A model generated the notes under the pieces. It was not told the DNA's origin, did not search any database, and saw only the letters and a program-made list of their open reading frames with translations. This document shows positions 44,474 through 52,277 of a stretch of DNA of 64,000 nucleotides, piece by piece. Each line of letters begins with the position of its first letter. The stretch's first letter is position 1. The stretch is taken from NCBI GenBank assembly GCA_001570385.1, contig BBYL01000010.1, positions 248,001 through 312,000 of the forward strand. The letters are read 5' to 3'. A program made the position numbers and the translations under genes. This stretch comes from Microtetraspora glauca (GTDB lineage Bacteria > Actinomycetota > Actinomycetes > Streptosporangiales > Streptosporangiaceae).

Positions 44474-45481
44474 TCAGGCCTGCTTGGCGGGGTCCACGCC
44501 GAAGATGGTGGCGAGGTCGTCGAGCATGACGTGCGCGCCCTGCATCCCGACCGCCGTCATCCAGGTCTGGTCGTTGACGTCGTGCTTCTCGCCCTTGAGC
44601 TTGCCCCACAGCGGGTTGGCCACGAACTTCTTCTGGGTCGAGGCGACCGACGGGTCCTCGTACGAGCTCACGAAGATGTGGTCGGCGTCGAGGTCGGCGA
44701 TGCGCTCCTCACTGATCGCCACCATGATCGTGTCCGTGACGGTCGGCTGGCCCTCCGGCCGGGGGAAGCCGACGTCCTTGAGCACGACGCCCGAGTAGGA
44801 GTTCTCCACATAGAGCCGGACGGTCGGCTCACCGGCGAAACGGGCGATCGAGATGGTCGGCAGCGTTCCGCCGTTCTTCTCCTTGATCTCCTCGCCGATC
44901 TTCGCGGCGCGCTCCTGGTAGGCCGTGATCCGCTGCTCGGCGAGGTCCTCCTTGCCCAGGGCCTTGCCCATCAGGCGGAGGTTCTCCTTCCAGATGGCGC
45001 CGGTGGTCTCGCTGAACACGGTCGGCGCGATGGCGCTGAGCTTGTCGTACAGGGCCTCGTGGCGGACCTTCGCGGACACGATCAGGTCCGGCTTCAGAGC
45101 GGCGATCTTCTCCAGGCTCGGCGCCTCCAGCGTTCCCACCGTCACCGCGTTCGCGGCGTTGGCGGCGACCGGCTTGAGATAGTCGGGCAGTTCCTCACCC
45201 ATCGACCGGTACATCGTGAACCCGATGACCTCGGTGTCCAGCGTCAGGACGGCGTCCACGAAGCTCTGGTCGAGCGCGACGACCCGCTTGGGCTGCGCCT
45301 TCACCTCGGTCGTGCCCATCGCGTGCTCGATCACGCGCGGGAACCCCGCCTGGGACGCCTGCGTCGCGTCTCCGGCGGCTCCGCTCGCGTTCCCGGTCTC
45401 GTTCGCGGAAGTGGACGAGCCGCACGCGGTGACCGCCATGGCCAGCACGAGCCCGGCACCCAAGACGCGAAGCGCTTTCAT
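44474..45481 (-). CDS. Fe(III)-siderophore-binding lipoprotein (FecB/FepB type)
   Basis: A 335-residue binding protein. Lipobox VTAC with Cys20; the fold is the TroA/FepB long-helix type (RVVALDQSFVDAVLTLDTEV, KIAALKPDLIVSAKVRHEAL). The ATG at 45481 is preferred to the TTG one codon earlier. It is divergent from the permease-ATPase operon, with two iron boxes in the gap, so all four genes should be repressed by iron through a DtxR/IdeR-type regulator. The siderophore cannot be named. Confidence 0.95.
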   Translation of the reverse strand: MKALRVLGAGLVLAMAVTACGSSTSANETGNASGAAGDATQASQAGFPRVIEHAMGTTEVKAQPKRVVALDQSFVDAVLTLDTEVIGFTMYRSMGEELPDYLKPVAANAANAVTVGTLEAPSLEKIAALKPDLIVSAKVRHEALYDKLSAIAPTVFSETTGAIWKENLRLMGKALGKEDLAEQRITAYQERAAKIGEEIKEKNGGTLPTISIARFAGEPTVRLYVENSYSGVVLKDVGFPRPEGQPTVTDTIMVAISEERIADLDADHIFVSSYEDPSVASTQKKFVANPLWGKLKGEKHDVNDQTWMTAVGMQGAHVMLDDLATIFGVDPAKQA

Positions 45482-45497
45482 CAAAAATCAGCCTTTC

Positions 45498-45536
45498 TTA
45501 GGTAAGGACTGCCTAAATTAGCTAAGGCTCACCTAA
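45498..45536. promoter_or_regulatory. two adjacent DtxR/IdeR-type iron boxes
   Basis: TTAGGTAAGGACTGCCTAA (45498-45516) matches TTAGGTTAGGCTAACCTAA at 14 of 19 positions by eye; TTAGCTAAGGCTCACCTAA (45518-45536) matches at 16 of 19. The boxes are one base apart, as for two stacked repressor dimers, and lie between the divergent transcripts. Confidence 0.88.
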
Positions 45537-45586
45537 GCCTGACATACTCGTCGAGGTCAAGCGACAGAGAGAGGGATCACGAACTC

Positions 45587-46600
45587 ATGAGTGCCCTGCG
45601 TCCGCGGCGCCGGGGGGCGGGCGTGCCGGCGGCGCTCGTCGTCGCGGTGCTCGCCGCGGCCGTGCTCAGCGTCATGATCGGCGCGAAGACCGTGCCGCCC
45701 GCCGACGTGTGGCACGCCCTGTGGTTCCCGGGTGGTACGGAGAACGACATCATCGTCCGTTCACTGCGCGTCCCCCGGACCGTCCTCGGCGTACTCGCGG
45801 GCGTCGCGCTCGGTGTCGCGGGCGCCCTCATGCAGGGGCACACGCGCAACCCGCTCGCCGACCCCGGCCTGCTCGGCGTCACCCAGGGCGCGGCCTTCGC
45901 GATGGTCCTCGCCATCATCGTGTTCGGCGTCTCCGACATCTACGGCTACATCTGGTTCGGCCTCGCGGGCGCGCTGATCGCGAGCGTCGGCGTCTTCGCG
46001 ATCGGCGCCGTCGGCGGCAGGGGCGGCCCGAGCCCGCTCACCCTGGCGCTCGCCGGAACCGCCGTCAGCGCCTTCCTGTACGCGCTGACCTCCGGGCTCG
46101 TTCTCGTGGACGAGCAGGCCATGGACGTCTTCCGCTTCTGGCAGGCGGGGTCGATCGCCGGTCGGGGCGCGGGCGTGGCGTGGCAGATCCTGCCGTTCAT
46201 CGTGGCCGGGCTGGTGCTCGCGATGGCGAACGCGCCGGGACTCAACGCGCTGTCCCTCGGCGAGGACGTCGCCCGCTCCCTCGGCAGGAACGTCACGGCC
46301 ACCCGGGCGCTCGGCATCACCGCCGTGACCCTGCTCACCGCCGGGGCCGTGGCGGCGTGCGGCGCGCTCGCGTTCATCGGCCTCATCGTCCCCCACCTGG
46401 CCCGCGCGCTGTCCGGACCCGACCACCGCAAGCTGGTGCCGTACTCCGGACTGCTCGGCGCGGCGGCGCTGCTGCTGGCGGACGTGACCGGGCGGATCCT
46501 CGCCCGGCCGGGCGAGCTGGAGGCCGGAGTCGTCCTCGCCCTCCTCGGCGCCCCGTTCTTCGTCATGCTCGTACGCCGCAGGAAGCCGGTGCGGCTGTGA
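45587..46600 (+). CDS. iron-siderophore ABC permease (FecCD type), first
   Basis: A 337-residue permease with about ten helices. The FecCD family loop is GALMQGHTRNPLADPGLLG. A second family motif is AFIGLIVPHLARAL. Its last codons overlap the next gene as GTGA. Under the paired iron boxes. Confidence 0.95.
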   Translation: MSALRPRRRGAGVPAALVVAVLAAAVLSVMIGAKTVPPADVWHALWFPGGTENDIIVRSLRVPRTVLGVLAGVALGVAGALMQGHTRNPLADPGLLGVTQGAAFAMVLAIIVFGVSDIYGYIWFGLAGALIASVGVFAIGAVGGRGGPSPLTLALAGTAVSAFLYALTSGLVLVDEQAMDVFRFWQAGSIAGRGAGVAWQILPFIVAGLVLAMANAPGLNALSLGEDVARSLGRNVTATRALGITAVTLLTAGAVAACGALAFIGLIVPHLARALSGPDHRKLVPYSGLLGAAALLLADVTGRILARPGELEAGVVLALLGAPFFVMLVRRRKPVRL

Positions 46601-47667
46601 CCGGCGTACGGCTCCCGCACGCCCGGCCGTACCGGGCGGGACGGGTCTCCTGGCTGATCCGCCCGCGCGGCGTGGTCGCGGGGCTGGTCGGGCTCGTCCT
46701 GATCACGGCCCTGGTCGCGCTCAGCCTGCGGATCGGCGACTTCCCCCTGTCGCTCGCCGAGATCGTCGACTCGCTGACCGGGACGGGAGGCAACCACTTC
46801 GTGGTGGTGGAGCTGCGCCTCCCGCGCGCGCTGACCGGTGTGCTGGTCGGGGCCGCGCTCGGGCTGTCCGGCGCGATCACCCAGTCGATCGCGCGCAACC
46901 CGCTGGCCAGCCCCGACATCCTCGGCGTGACCTCCGGCGCGAGCGTGACCGTGGTCGCGGTGATCGTCGCGAGCGGAACCGTGTACGGCGGGGCCAGCGG
47001 ACCCCTCGCGAGCGTGGGCGTCCCCGTCGCGGCGCTGGCCGGCGGCCTGGCGGGCGCGGTGATCGTCTACTCGCTCGCCTGGCGGCGTGGCCTGGACGGA
47101 TACCGCCTGGTCCTGGTCGGCGTCGGCGTCGCCGCCGTTTTCACGAACGTCAAGTACTGGTTGATGACCACCGGCGACGTGAACGACAGCAGCCGGGCGA
47201 TGGTGTGGATCAGCGGCTCGCTCAGCGGGCGCGGCTGGGAGCACGTCGTTCCCGTGGCGTACGCGCTGGCGGTGCTGGTGCCGCTCTGCCTGGTCGGGAC
47301 CCGTGTCCTGTCGGCCCTCAGGTTCGGCGACGAGACGGCGACCGGGCTCGGTGTGCGGCTGAACACGGCGCGCGCCCTGCTGCTGCTCGGGGCGGTGCTG
47401 CTCGCGGCGGTCGCGGTCGCCGCGGCCGGGCCCATCTCGTTCGTCGCCCTCGCGGCACCGCAGATCGCGCTGCGTCTCGCGGGGGTGGCGCAGCCCCCGC
47501 TGGTCGTCTCCGCTGTCACGGGCGCGGTCCTGACGTCGGCCGCCGACCTCGCCGCCCGGACCGTCTTCGCACCGGCGGAGCTGCCCGTGGGTGTGGTCAC
47601 GGCCGTGCTCGGCGCCCCTTACCTCATCTATCTGCTCGTCCGCGCACGCCGGGAGGCCCGCTCTTGA
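46597..47667 (+). CDS. iron-siderophore ABC permease (FecCD type), second
   Basis: A 356-residue permease with about ten helices (GAITQSIARNPLASPDILGV and ISFVALAAPQIALRL). GTG start overlaps the previous stop, and its TGA overlaps the TTG of the ATPase, giving tight coupling in the order permease–permease–ATPase. Confidence 0.95.
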   Translation: MTGVRLPHARPYRAGRVSWLIRPRGVVAGLVGLVLITALVALSLRIGDFPLSLAEIVDSLTGTGGNHFVVVELRLPRALTGVLVGAALGLSGAITQSIARNPLASPDILGVTSGASVTVVAVIVASGTVYGGASGPLASVGVPVAALAGGLAGAVIVYSLAWRRGLDGYRLVLVGVGVAAVFTNVKYWLMTTGDVNDSSRAMVWISGSLSGRGWEHVVPVAYALAVLVPLCLVGTRVLSALRFGDETATGLGVRLNTARALLLLGAVLLAAVAVAAAGPISFVALAAPQIALRLAGVAQPPLVVSAVTGAVLTSAADLAARTVFAPAELPVGVVTAVLGAPYLIYLLVRARREARS

Positions 47668-48461
47668 ACACACGGCTGGAAGCCGTCGACATCCGCCTCG
47701 GCTACGGCGACCGGGTGATCGTGGACGGGCTCGACCTCGGCGTCGAGAGCGGGACCGTCACGACGATCATCGGTCCGAACGGATGCGGCAAGTCCACCCT
47801 GCTCCGCGCCCTGGGGCGGCTGATCAAGCCGCTGGACGGTCACGTGCTGCTCGACGGGAAGCGGATCGACAGGATGCCGTCGCGCGAGGTCGCCCGGCTC
47901 CTCGGCGTCCTCCCTCAGGCGCCCGCGGCGCCCGAGGGTCTGACGGTCGCCGACCTGGTCGCCCGCGGCAGGCACCCGCACCAGACGTGGTATCGCCAGT
48001 GGTCGCCCGGCGACGAGAGCGCGGTGGCCGAGGCCCTGGAGTGGACGGGCCTGCTCGATCTCGCCGACCGGCCGCTGGACGAGCTGTCCGGCGGTCAGCG
48101 GCAGCGGGCCTGGATCTCGATGGCCCTCGCCCAGGGCACGGGCCTCCTGCTGCTCGACGAGCCGACGACCTTCCTGGACCTGGCGCACCAGATCGAGGTG
48201 CTCGAACTCGTCCATCACCTGCACGCGCGGGCGGGCAAGACAGTCGTCATGGTGCTGCACGACCTGAATCTCGCGGCGAGGTACGCCGACCGCCTCGTGG
48301 CGATGCGCGACGGCCGGGTGGTCGCCGCCGGACCGCCGGACGAGGTGCTGACCGAGAGTCTGCTCGCCGAGGTCTTCGGCCTGAACGCCAAGATCATCAC
48401 GGATCCCGTCGCGGGCACTCCCCTGGTGGTGCCGATCGGCAGCACGGCGGGCGGGGACTGA
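47664..48461 (+). CDS. siderophore ABC transporter ATPase (FecE type)
   Basis: A 265-residue ATPase. Walker A GPNGCGKST, signature LSGGQRQRAW, Walker B LLLLDEPTTFLDLAHQ, switch His VLHDLNLA. The start is TTG within TTGA, four bases overlapping the permease stop. Its 3' end overlaps the 3' end of the convergent TPR gene by 65 bp. Confidence 0.95.
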   Translation: MNTRLEAVDIRLGYGDRVIVDGLDLGVESGTVTTIIGPNGCGKSTLLRALGRLIKPLDGHVLLDGKRIDRMPSREVARLLGVLPQAPAAPEGLTVADLVARGRHPHQTWYRQWSPGDESAVAEALEWTGLLDLADRPLDELSGGQRQRAWISMALAQGTGLLLLDEPTTFLDLAHQIEVLELVHHLHARAGKTVVMVLHDLNLAARYADRLVAMRDGRVVAAGPPDEVLTESLLAEVFGLNAKIITDPVAGTPLVVPIGSTAGGD

Positions 48462-50316
48462 GCTCCAGCGCCTGCCGGACGTCCTCGTCCTCCGGGGCGA
48501 GTTCGGCGGCCCTGACGAGGTCGTCCCGCGCCTCCTCCTCACGTCCGAGGGAGCGGAGCGCGACCGACCGGTTGAACCGGATCGTCGCGTCGTCGCCGCA
48601 TTCGAGCGCGCGGGTGAGATCGGCCACGGCCTGCTCCGGCTCGCCCGTCTCGAACGCCAGCATCCCCCGGCTCGCCCAGAGCGCCGCCAGCGCGGGATCG
48701 TGGTGCAGCCCCGCGTCGAACGCCTTCCTGGCCTCGGCGTGCCTGCCCTCGGCCGCCTCCACCTGTCCGAGCGCGCACAGCAGGTACGGATTGCGGGGGT
48801 CGAGGGCGAGACCCTGGAGCGCGTCCGCGCGCGCCTTGCCGTACTCGCCGAACTCGACGAAGAGACCGGCCCGGTTGGCGTAGGCGTCGGCGAACTCCGG
48901 GTCGAGGTCGAGCGCGTAGTCCAGGTCGGCCAGCGCGCCGGCGTGGTCTCCGGCCTCGAACCGGATCTCCGCCCGGTTGTAGTACGCCTCGGGGAAGGGC
49001 GGCCCGACCCGCATCGCCGTCTCGTAGTCGGCGACCGCCTCTCCGGGACGACCGAGCCGGTGCAGCAGGTTGCCCCGGGTGATGTAGTAGTCGGGGTATC
49101 CCGGATCCGCGGCGATGGCGGCGTCCAGGTCGGCCAGGGCGGCTTCGGGGTCGCCGAGCATCGCGGCGAGCTGCCCTCGGTTGGCGCGCAGGACCAGCCG
49201 GTGGATGGGGTGCTCCCCCGGATCGAGATCACGCTCGGTGAGCGCGATGGCCTGTTCCACCAGCCGGAGCGCCTCGTCCGGCCGGCCCGCCCGCGTCTCC
49301 ACGAGCGCCTTGCCGTTCAGGTCGAAGCTCAGATGGAAGGCACGCTCGCGCCGGTCGGGCAACAACGAGGTGATGGCGACCGCCTCGTTGATCCACGACA
49401 GCGCCTCCCCGACGTCGCGTGCCGCCGGGTCGTGGTGCCTCATCAGCAGCATCGCGGTCGCGTAGGCCGCGGTCGCGCGGTTCTTCGGATCGGCGCTCTC
49501 CCGCCGCGCCCGGTCGAGGAGCGCCCGCGCGTCATCCTCGCGTTCGGTGGCCGCGAGCGCACCCGCGGTGCGGTGGACGAGCGACCACCAGCCCTCCGGA
49601 TCGGCCTTCGGGTCGGCGTCGCGCAGCATACGCTGCCCGAGCCGGGCCGCCGCGTGGTGGAAGCCCTCCGTGAAGTACCGTTCCACGGTTCCGGCGCCGC
49701 CGTCCACCGCGCTTCCCGCTCCCGCCTCCGCGGGGGCCGTGCCGTACGCCGGGGTGGCATCCGGGGTCTCGACGGCGACGGGAAGCGCGTGCCGGTTGAG
49801 CGCGCCGGCCAGGACGGGATCCCCGGCCTCCGCGCACACGACCACGGTGAGCAGCGCGGGGTCGATCCTGCGGAGCATGACGGCGAGGAACTCCTGGTCC
49901 GTCTCGTCGGCCTCGTCCGCTCTCTCGACGACGAGCGCACCGGGCCCGGCCTCCTTCAGGTGATCGTGGAGGAACTCCACGAGCCCGTTGGACAGCCGGA
50001 GCGTGCGGCGTGGCGCGGGGACGAGGATCCGCTCCGCCTTGGGCAGGTGCGCCGCGACCGACTCCCGTACAGCCGGGACCACGTCCCTCAGGCCGGGAGC
50101 CGCCGCGCGGATCTCGATGTCGTGGGCTTCGACGATCTCTCGTCGTGCCAGGGGGACGAGAGCGTGGAGCAGAGCGCTCGCGATCGTGTACGGCCCGGCT
50201 CTCCCGCGGTCCACCGGCCCGCCCGCCCGACCGTCCACGGCGATCGGGGGCAGGACGAGCGGAGGAATGTCACGTTCCCCGTTCCAGCGTTGCCCCCGGA
50301 CCCACAGATGACGCAC
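48397..50316 (-). CDS. large tetratricopeptide-repeat protein with a novel N-terminal region, partner of a 24-residue peptide
   Basis: About 639 residues. GTG 50316 follows GGGGAG and gives an N-terminus MRHLWVRGQRWNGERDIPP. The first roughly 205 residues are not a domain I can name. They look like an alpha/beta module with a patch reminiscent of ATPase sensor folds (ALVVERADEADETDQEFLAV, LTVVVCAEAGDPVLAG), but there is no intact Walker A. From about 215 onward run eight to ten TPR-like repeats (for example YYITRGNLLHRLGRPGEAVA and YYNRAEIRFEAGDHAGALAD). A 24-codon gene on the same strand ends 67 bp upstream. The 3' end overlaps the siderophore ATPase gene by 65 bp. Role unknown; a peptide-linked sensor or processing partner is inference. 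Confidence 0.85.
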   Translation of the reverse strand: MRHLWVRGQRWNGERDIPPLVLPPIAVDGRAGGPVDRGRAGPYTIASALLHALVPLARREIVEAHDIEIRAAAPGLRDVVPAVRESVAAHLPKAERILVPAPRRTLRLSNGLVEFLHDHLKEAGPGALVVERADEADETDQEFLAVMLRRIDPALLTVVVCAEAGDPVLAGALNRHALPVAVETPDATPAYGTAPAEAGAGSAVDGGAGTVERYFTEGFHHAAARLGQRMLRDADPKADPEGWWSLVHRTAGALAATEREDDARALLDRARRESADPKNRATAAYATAMLLMRHHDPAARDVGEALSWINEAVAITSLLPDRRERAFHLSFDLNGKALVETRAGRPDEALRLVEQAIALTERDLDPGEHPIHRLVLRANRGQLAAMLGDPEAALADLDAAIAADPGYPDYYITRGNLLHRLGRPGEAVADYETAMRVGPPFPEAYYNRAEIRFEAGDHAGALADLDYALDLDPEFADAYANRAGLFVEFGEYGKARADALQGLALDPRNPYLLCALGQVEAAEGRHAEARKAFDAGLHHDPALAALWASRGMLAFETGEPEQAVADLTRALECGDDATIRFNRSVALRSLGREEEARDDLVRAAELAPEDEDVRQALELSPRPPCCRSAPPGECPRRDP

Positions 50317-50343
50317 ACCGGCTCCCCTCGTCGCCCCCGGAAA

Positions 50344-50377
50344 GGCGAGACCATGCCGTGCGGCGGCCGGTCTCGCC
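50344..50377 (-). terminator. 9-bp hairpin between the peptide gene and the TPR gene
   Basis: GGCGAGACC pairs with GGTCTCGCC around a 16-base loop in the 67-bp spacer. It may attenuate read-through so that the peptide is made in excess of the TPR protein. Confidence 0.55.
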
Positions 50378-50383
50378 CGTCGC

Positions 50384-50458
50384 TCACGCGTGGTGCTTGG
50401 CGCTGGCCTGGCCGGAAAGCTGGACCGTGCCGGGCTTGTGAACAACGACCTTCTTCAT
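50384..50458 (-). CDS. 24-residue peptide gene
   Basis: GGAGAGG lies 5 bp before the ATG of a 24-codon frame. The peptide starts MKKVVVHKPGTV and ends ASAKHHA, basic and His/Lys-rich, with a Pro-Gly turn. Nearly all codons end in G or C. A leader with Lys at both ends and a small-residue core fits a signalling peptide or an unmodified RiPP-like precursor. No Cys is present and the only Ser/Thr are Thr11, Ser15 and Ser19, so lanthionine formation is unlikely. A hairpin separates it from the TPR gene. A promoter-like TTGTTA, then TGACAT at 17-bp spacing, lies upstream. Confidence 0.6.
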   Translation of the reverse strand: MKKVVVHKPGTVQLSGQASAKHHA

Positions 50459-50915
50459 CAGGGCCTCTCCGATTGCGTCTCGGGAACGACGCCCATGTCA
50501 ACACGGTCCACGTCAAGTAACAAGACTTTGGCCGGTAATGGTCATTTCCCGATAAATCCGGATAAACGGTGGATCGCCCAGGAACTGGGCCGGCTTCCGG
50601 CATGGTCCAACCCAGGCCGTCGCCCCCGACCCGCTTCGGCCGGGACACGGCCCGAGCACGGCCCGAGCACAGCCCGAGCGGCTCCCGGCCAATGACGAAC
50701 GGCCGGCTCCGCGCGCATGACAAACGGGCGGGTCCAGGTGCGGACCCGCCCGTGAGCGCCTACGACGAGGCGGGTTCACCGCCGGAATGGGAAGCGAAAT
50801 GTGCTCGGAGTCCCGTGACATGCCTGAACGTGCGAGACCAGGACGCCACGGCCCTGAGCGCTCGGACGCCGTGGCGAAGTCGGCCGAGCGCTTCCACCGG
50901 AGGCCGAGCGCGGGA
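50459..50915. other. gap with promoter, 11-bp repeats and ftsY terminator
   Basis: No gene supported. It holds the promoter region of the peptide gene (AT-rich, 50520-50570), three tandem 11-bp CACGGCCCGAG units at 50646-50678 (third with one change) and the ftsY terminator at 50724-50753. Confidence 0.6.
50724..50753 (-). terminator. terminator downstream of ftsY
   Basis: ACGGGCGGGTCC pairs with GGACCCGCCCGT (12 bp), followed on the minus strand by TTTGTC. It lies 163 bp past the ftsY stop. Confidence 0.8.
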
Positions 50916-52082
50916 TCAGTCGCCCAGCAGGGCGTCCACGAACACCTCGGGATCGAAGGGGGCCAGGTCGTCGGGGCCCTCGCCCAGGCCGACCAGCTTG
51001 ACCGGGACGCCCAGCTCGCGCTGGACCGAGATGACGATGCCGCCCTTGGCGGTGCCGTCGAGCTTGGTCAGGGCGATGCCGGTGATGTTCACCGCCTCGG
51101 CGAACACCTGGGCCTGGCGCATGCCGTTCTGCCCGGTCGTCGCGTCGAGGACGAGCAGCACCTCGTCCACCACGGCCTTCTTCTCGATCACGCGCTTGAC
51201 CTTGCCGAGCTCGTCCATGAGGCCGGTCTTGGTGTGCAGCCGCCCGGCGGTGTCGATGATGACCGTGTCGGCGCTCTCCTCGATGCCCCTGGCCACCGCG
51301 TCGAACGCGACGGACGCCGGGTCGCCGCCCTCAGGGCCGCGTACGACGGCGGCGCCCACGCGGTCACCCCAGGTCTGCAGCTGGTCGGTGGCCGCGGCAC
51401 GGAACGTGTCGGCCGCGCCCAGGACGACCTTGTTGCCGTCGCCGACCAGCGCGCGGGCGAGCTTGCCCGTCGTGGTCGTCTTGCCGGTGCCGTTCACCCC
51501 GACGACCAGGAGCACGGCGGGCCGTCCCGCGTGCGAGCTGGTACGCAGGGTGCGGTCGAGGTCAGGGGAGATCTGCTTGAGCAGCTCCTCCTTGAGCAGG
51601 CCGCGGACCTCGTCCGGCGTGCGCGTGCCGAGGACCTTCACCTTGGTCCGCAGCTCCTCGACCATCGCCCGGGTCGGGGCGACGCCGACGTCGGCGGTGA
51701 TCAGCGTCTCCTCGATCTCGTCCCAGACGTCGTCGTCGAGCCGGTCGCGGGAGAGCAGTTCGAGGAGTCCCCTGCCCAGCACGTTCTGGGAGCGGGACAG
51801 GCGGGTGCGCAGCCGTACCATGCGACCGGCCGACGGCGGCGGAACCTCGATCTCCGGCGCCTTGAGCAGCTCCTCCTCCGGAGGAGGCAGGGTGGTGGTC
51901 GTGCCACCCTCTCGGTCGACGGGCCCCTCCTGCGGGGGGACCCGCAGATCCGGGATCTGCGGCTCGGGCGGCGCCTCCACCGGGGGGAGGCCTTTGCCTC
52001 TGGGCCGGAACAGGAACAGGCCGCCCACCGCCAGCACGGCGATGACGACGACCATCACGATGATGCCGAGGTAGCCTTCCAC
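50916..52082 (-). CDS. ftsY: signal recognition particle receptor FtsY
   Basis: A 388-residue SRP GTPase with an N-terminal membrane helix (IIVMVVVIAVLAVGGLFLF), an acidic Pro/Glu-rich linker, then the N and G domains: G1 GVNGTGKTTTT, DTFRAAATDQL, G3 DTAGRLH, G4 TKLDGTAKGG. It docks ribosome-SRP complexes at the membrane. GTG start. It follows smc in the conserved actinomycete order. Confidence 0.98.
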   Translation of the reverse strand: MEGYLGIIVMVVVIAVLAVGGLFLFRPRGKGLPPVEAPPEPQIPDLRVPPQEGPVDREGGTTTTLPPPEEELLKAPEIEVPPPSAGRMVRLRTRLSRSQNVLGRGLLELLSRDRLDDDVWDEIEETLITADVGVAPTRAMVEELRTKVKVLGTRTPDEVRGLLKEELLKQISPDLDRTLRTSSHAGRPAVLLVVGVNGTGKTTTTGKLARALVGDGNKVVLGAADTFRAAATDQLQTWGDRVGAAVVRGPEGGDPASVAFDAVARGIEESADTVIIDTAGRLHTKTGLMDELGKVKRVIEKKAVVDEVLLVLDATTGQNGMRQAQVFAEAVNITGIALTKLDGTAKGGIVISVQRELGVPVKLVGLGEGPDDLAPFDPEVFVDALLGD

Positions 52083-52277
52083 GCGCTCAAGTTTTCCAGA
52101 CGCCCCCAAATGCTCAGGCACAAGAGAGGGGCGCGGCGGGGAAGTAACCGACAAGCGAGCGGGAAACGAGGCACGAGCGACCCCGACCCCGGGGCGCAGC
52201 ACCGCGACAGCGGACCTGCCCCAGCGGTGATCCCCGCCGCGGGCGGCGGCATGCCGGCACCCGTCGCCGTCGAAGTG

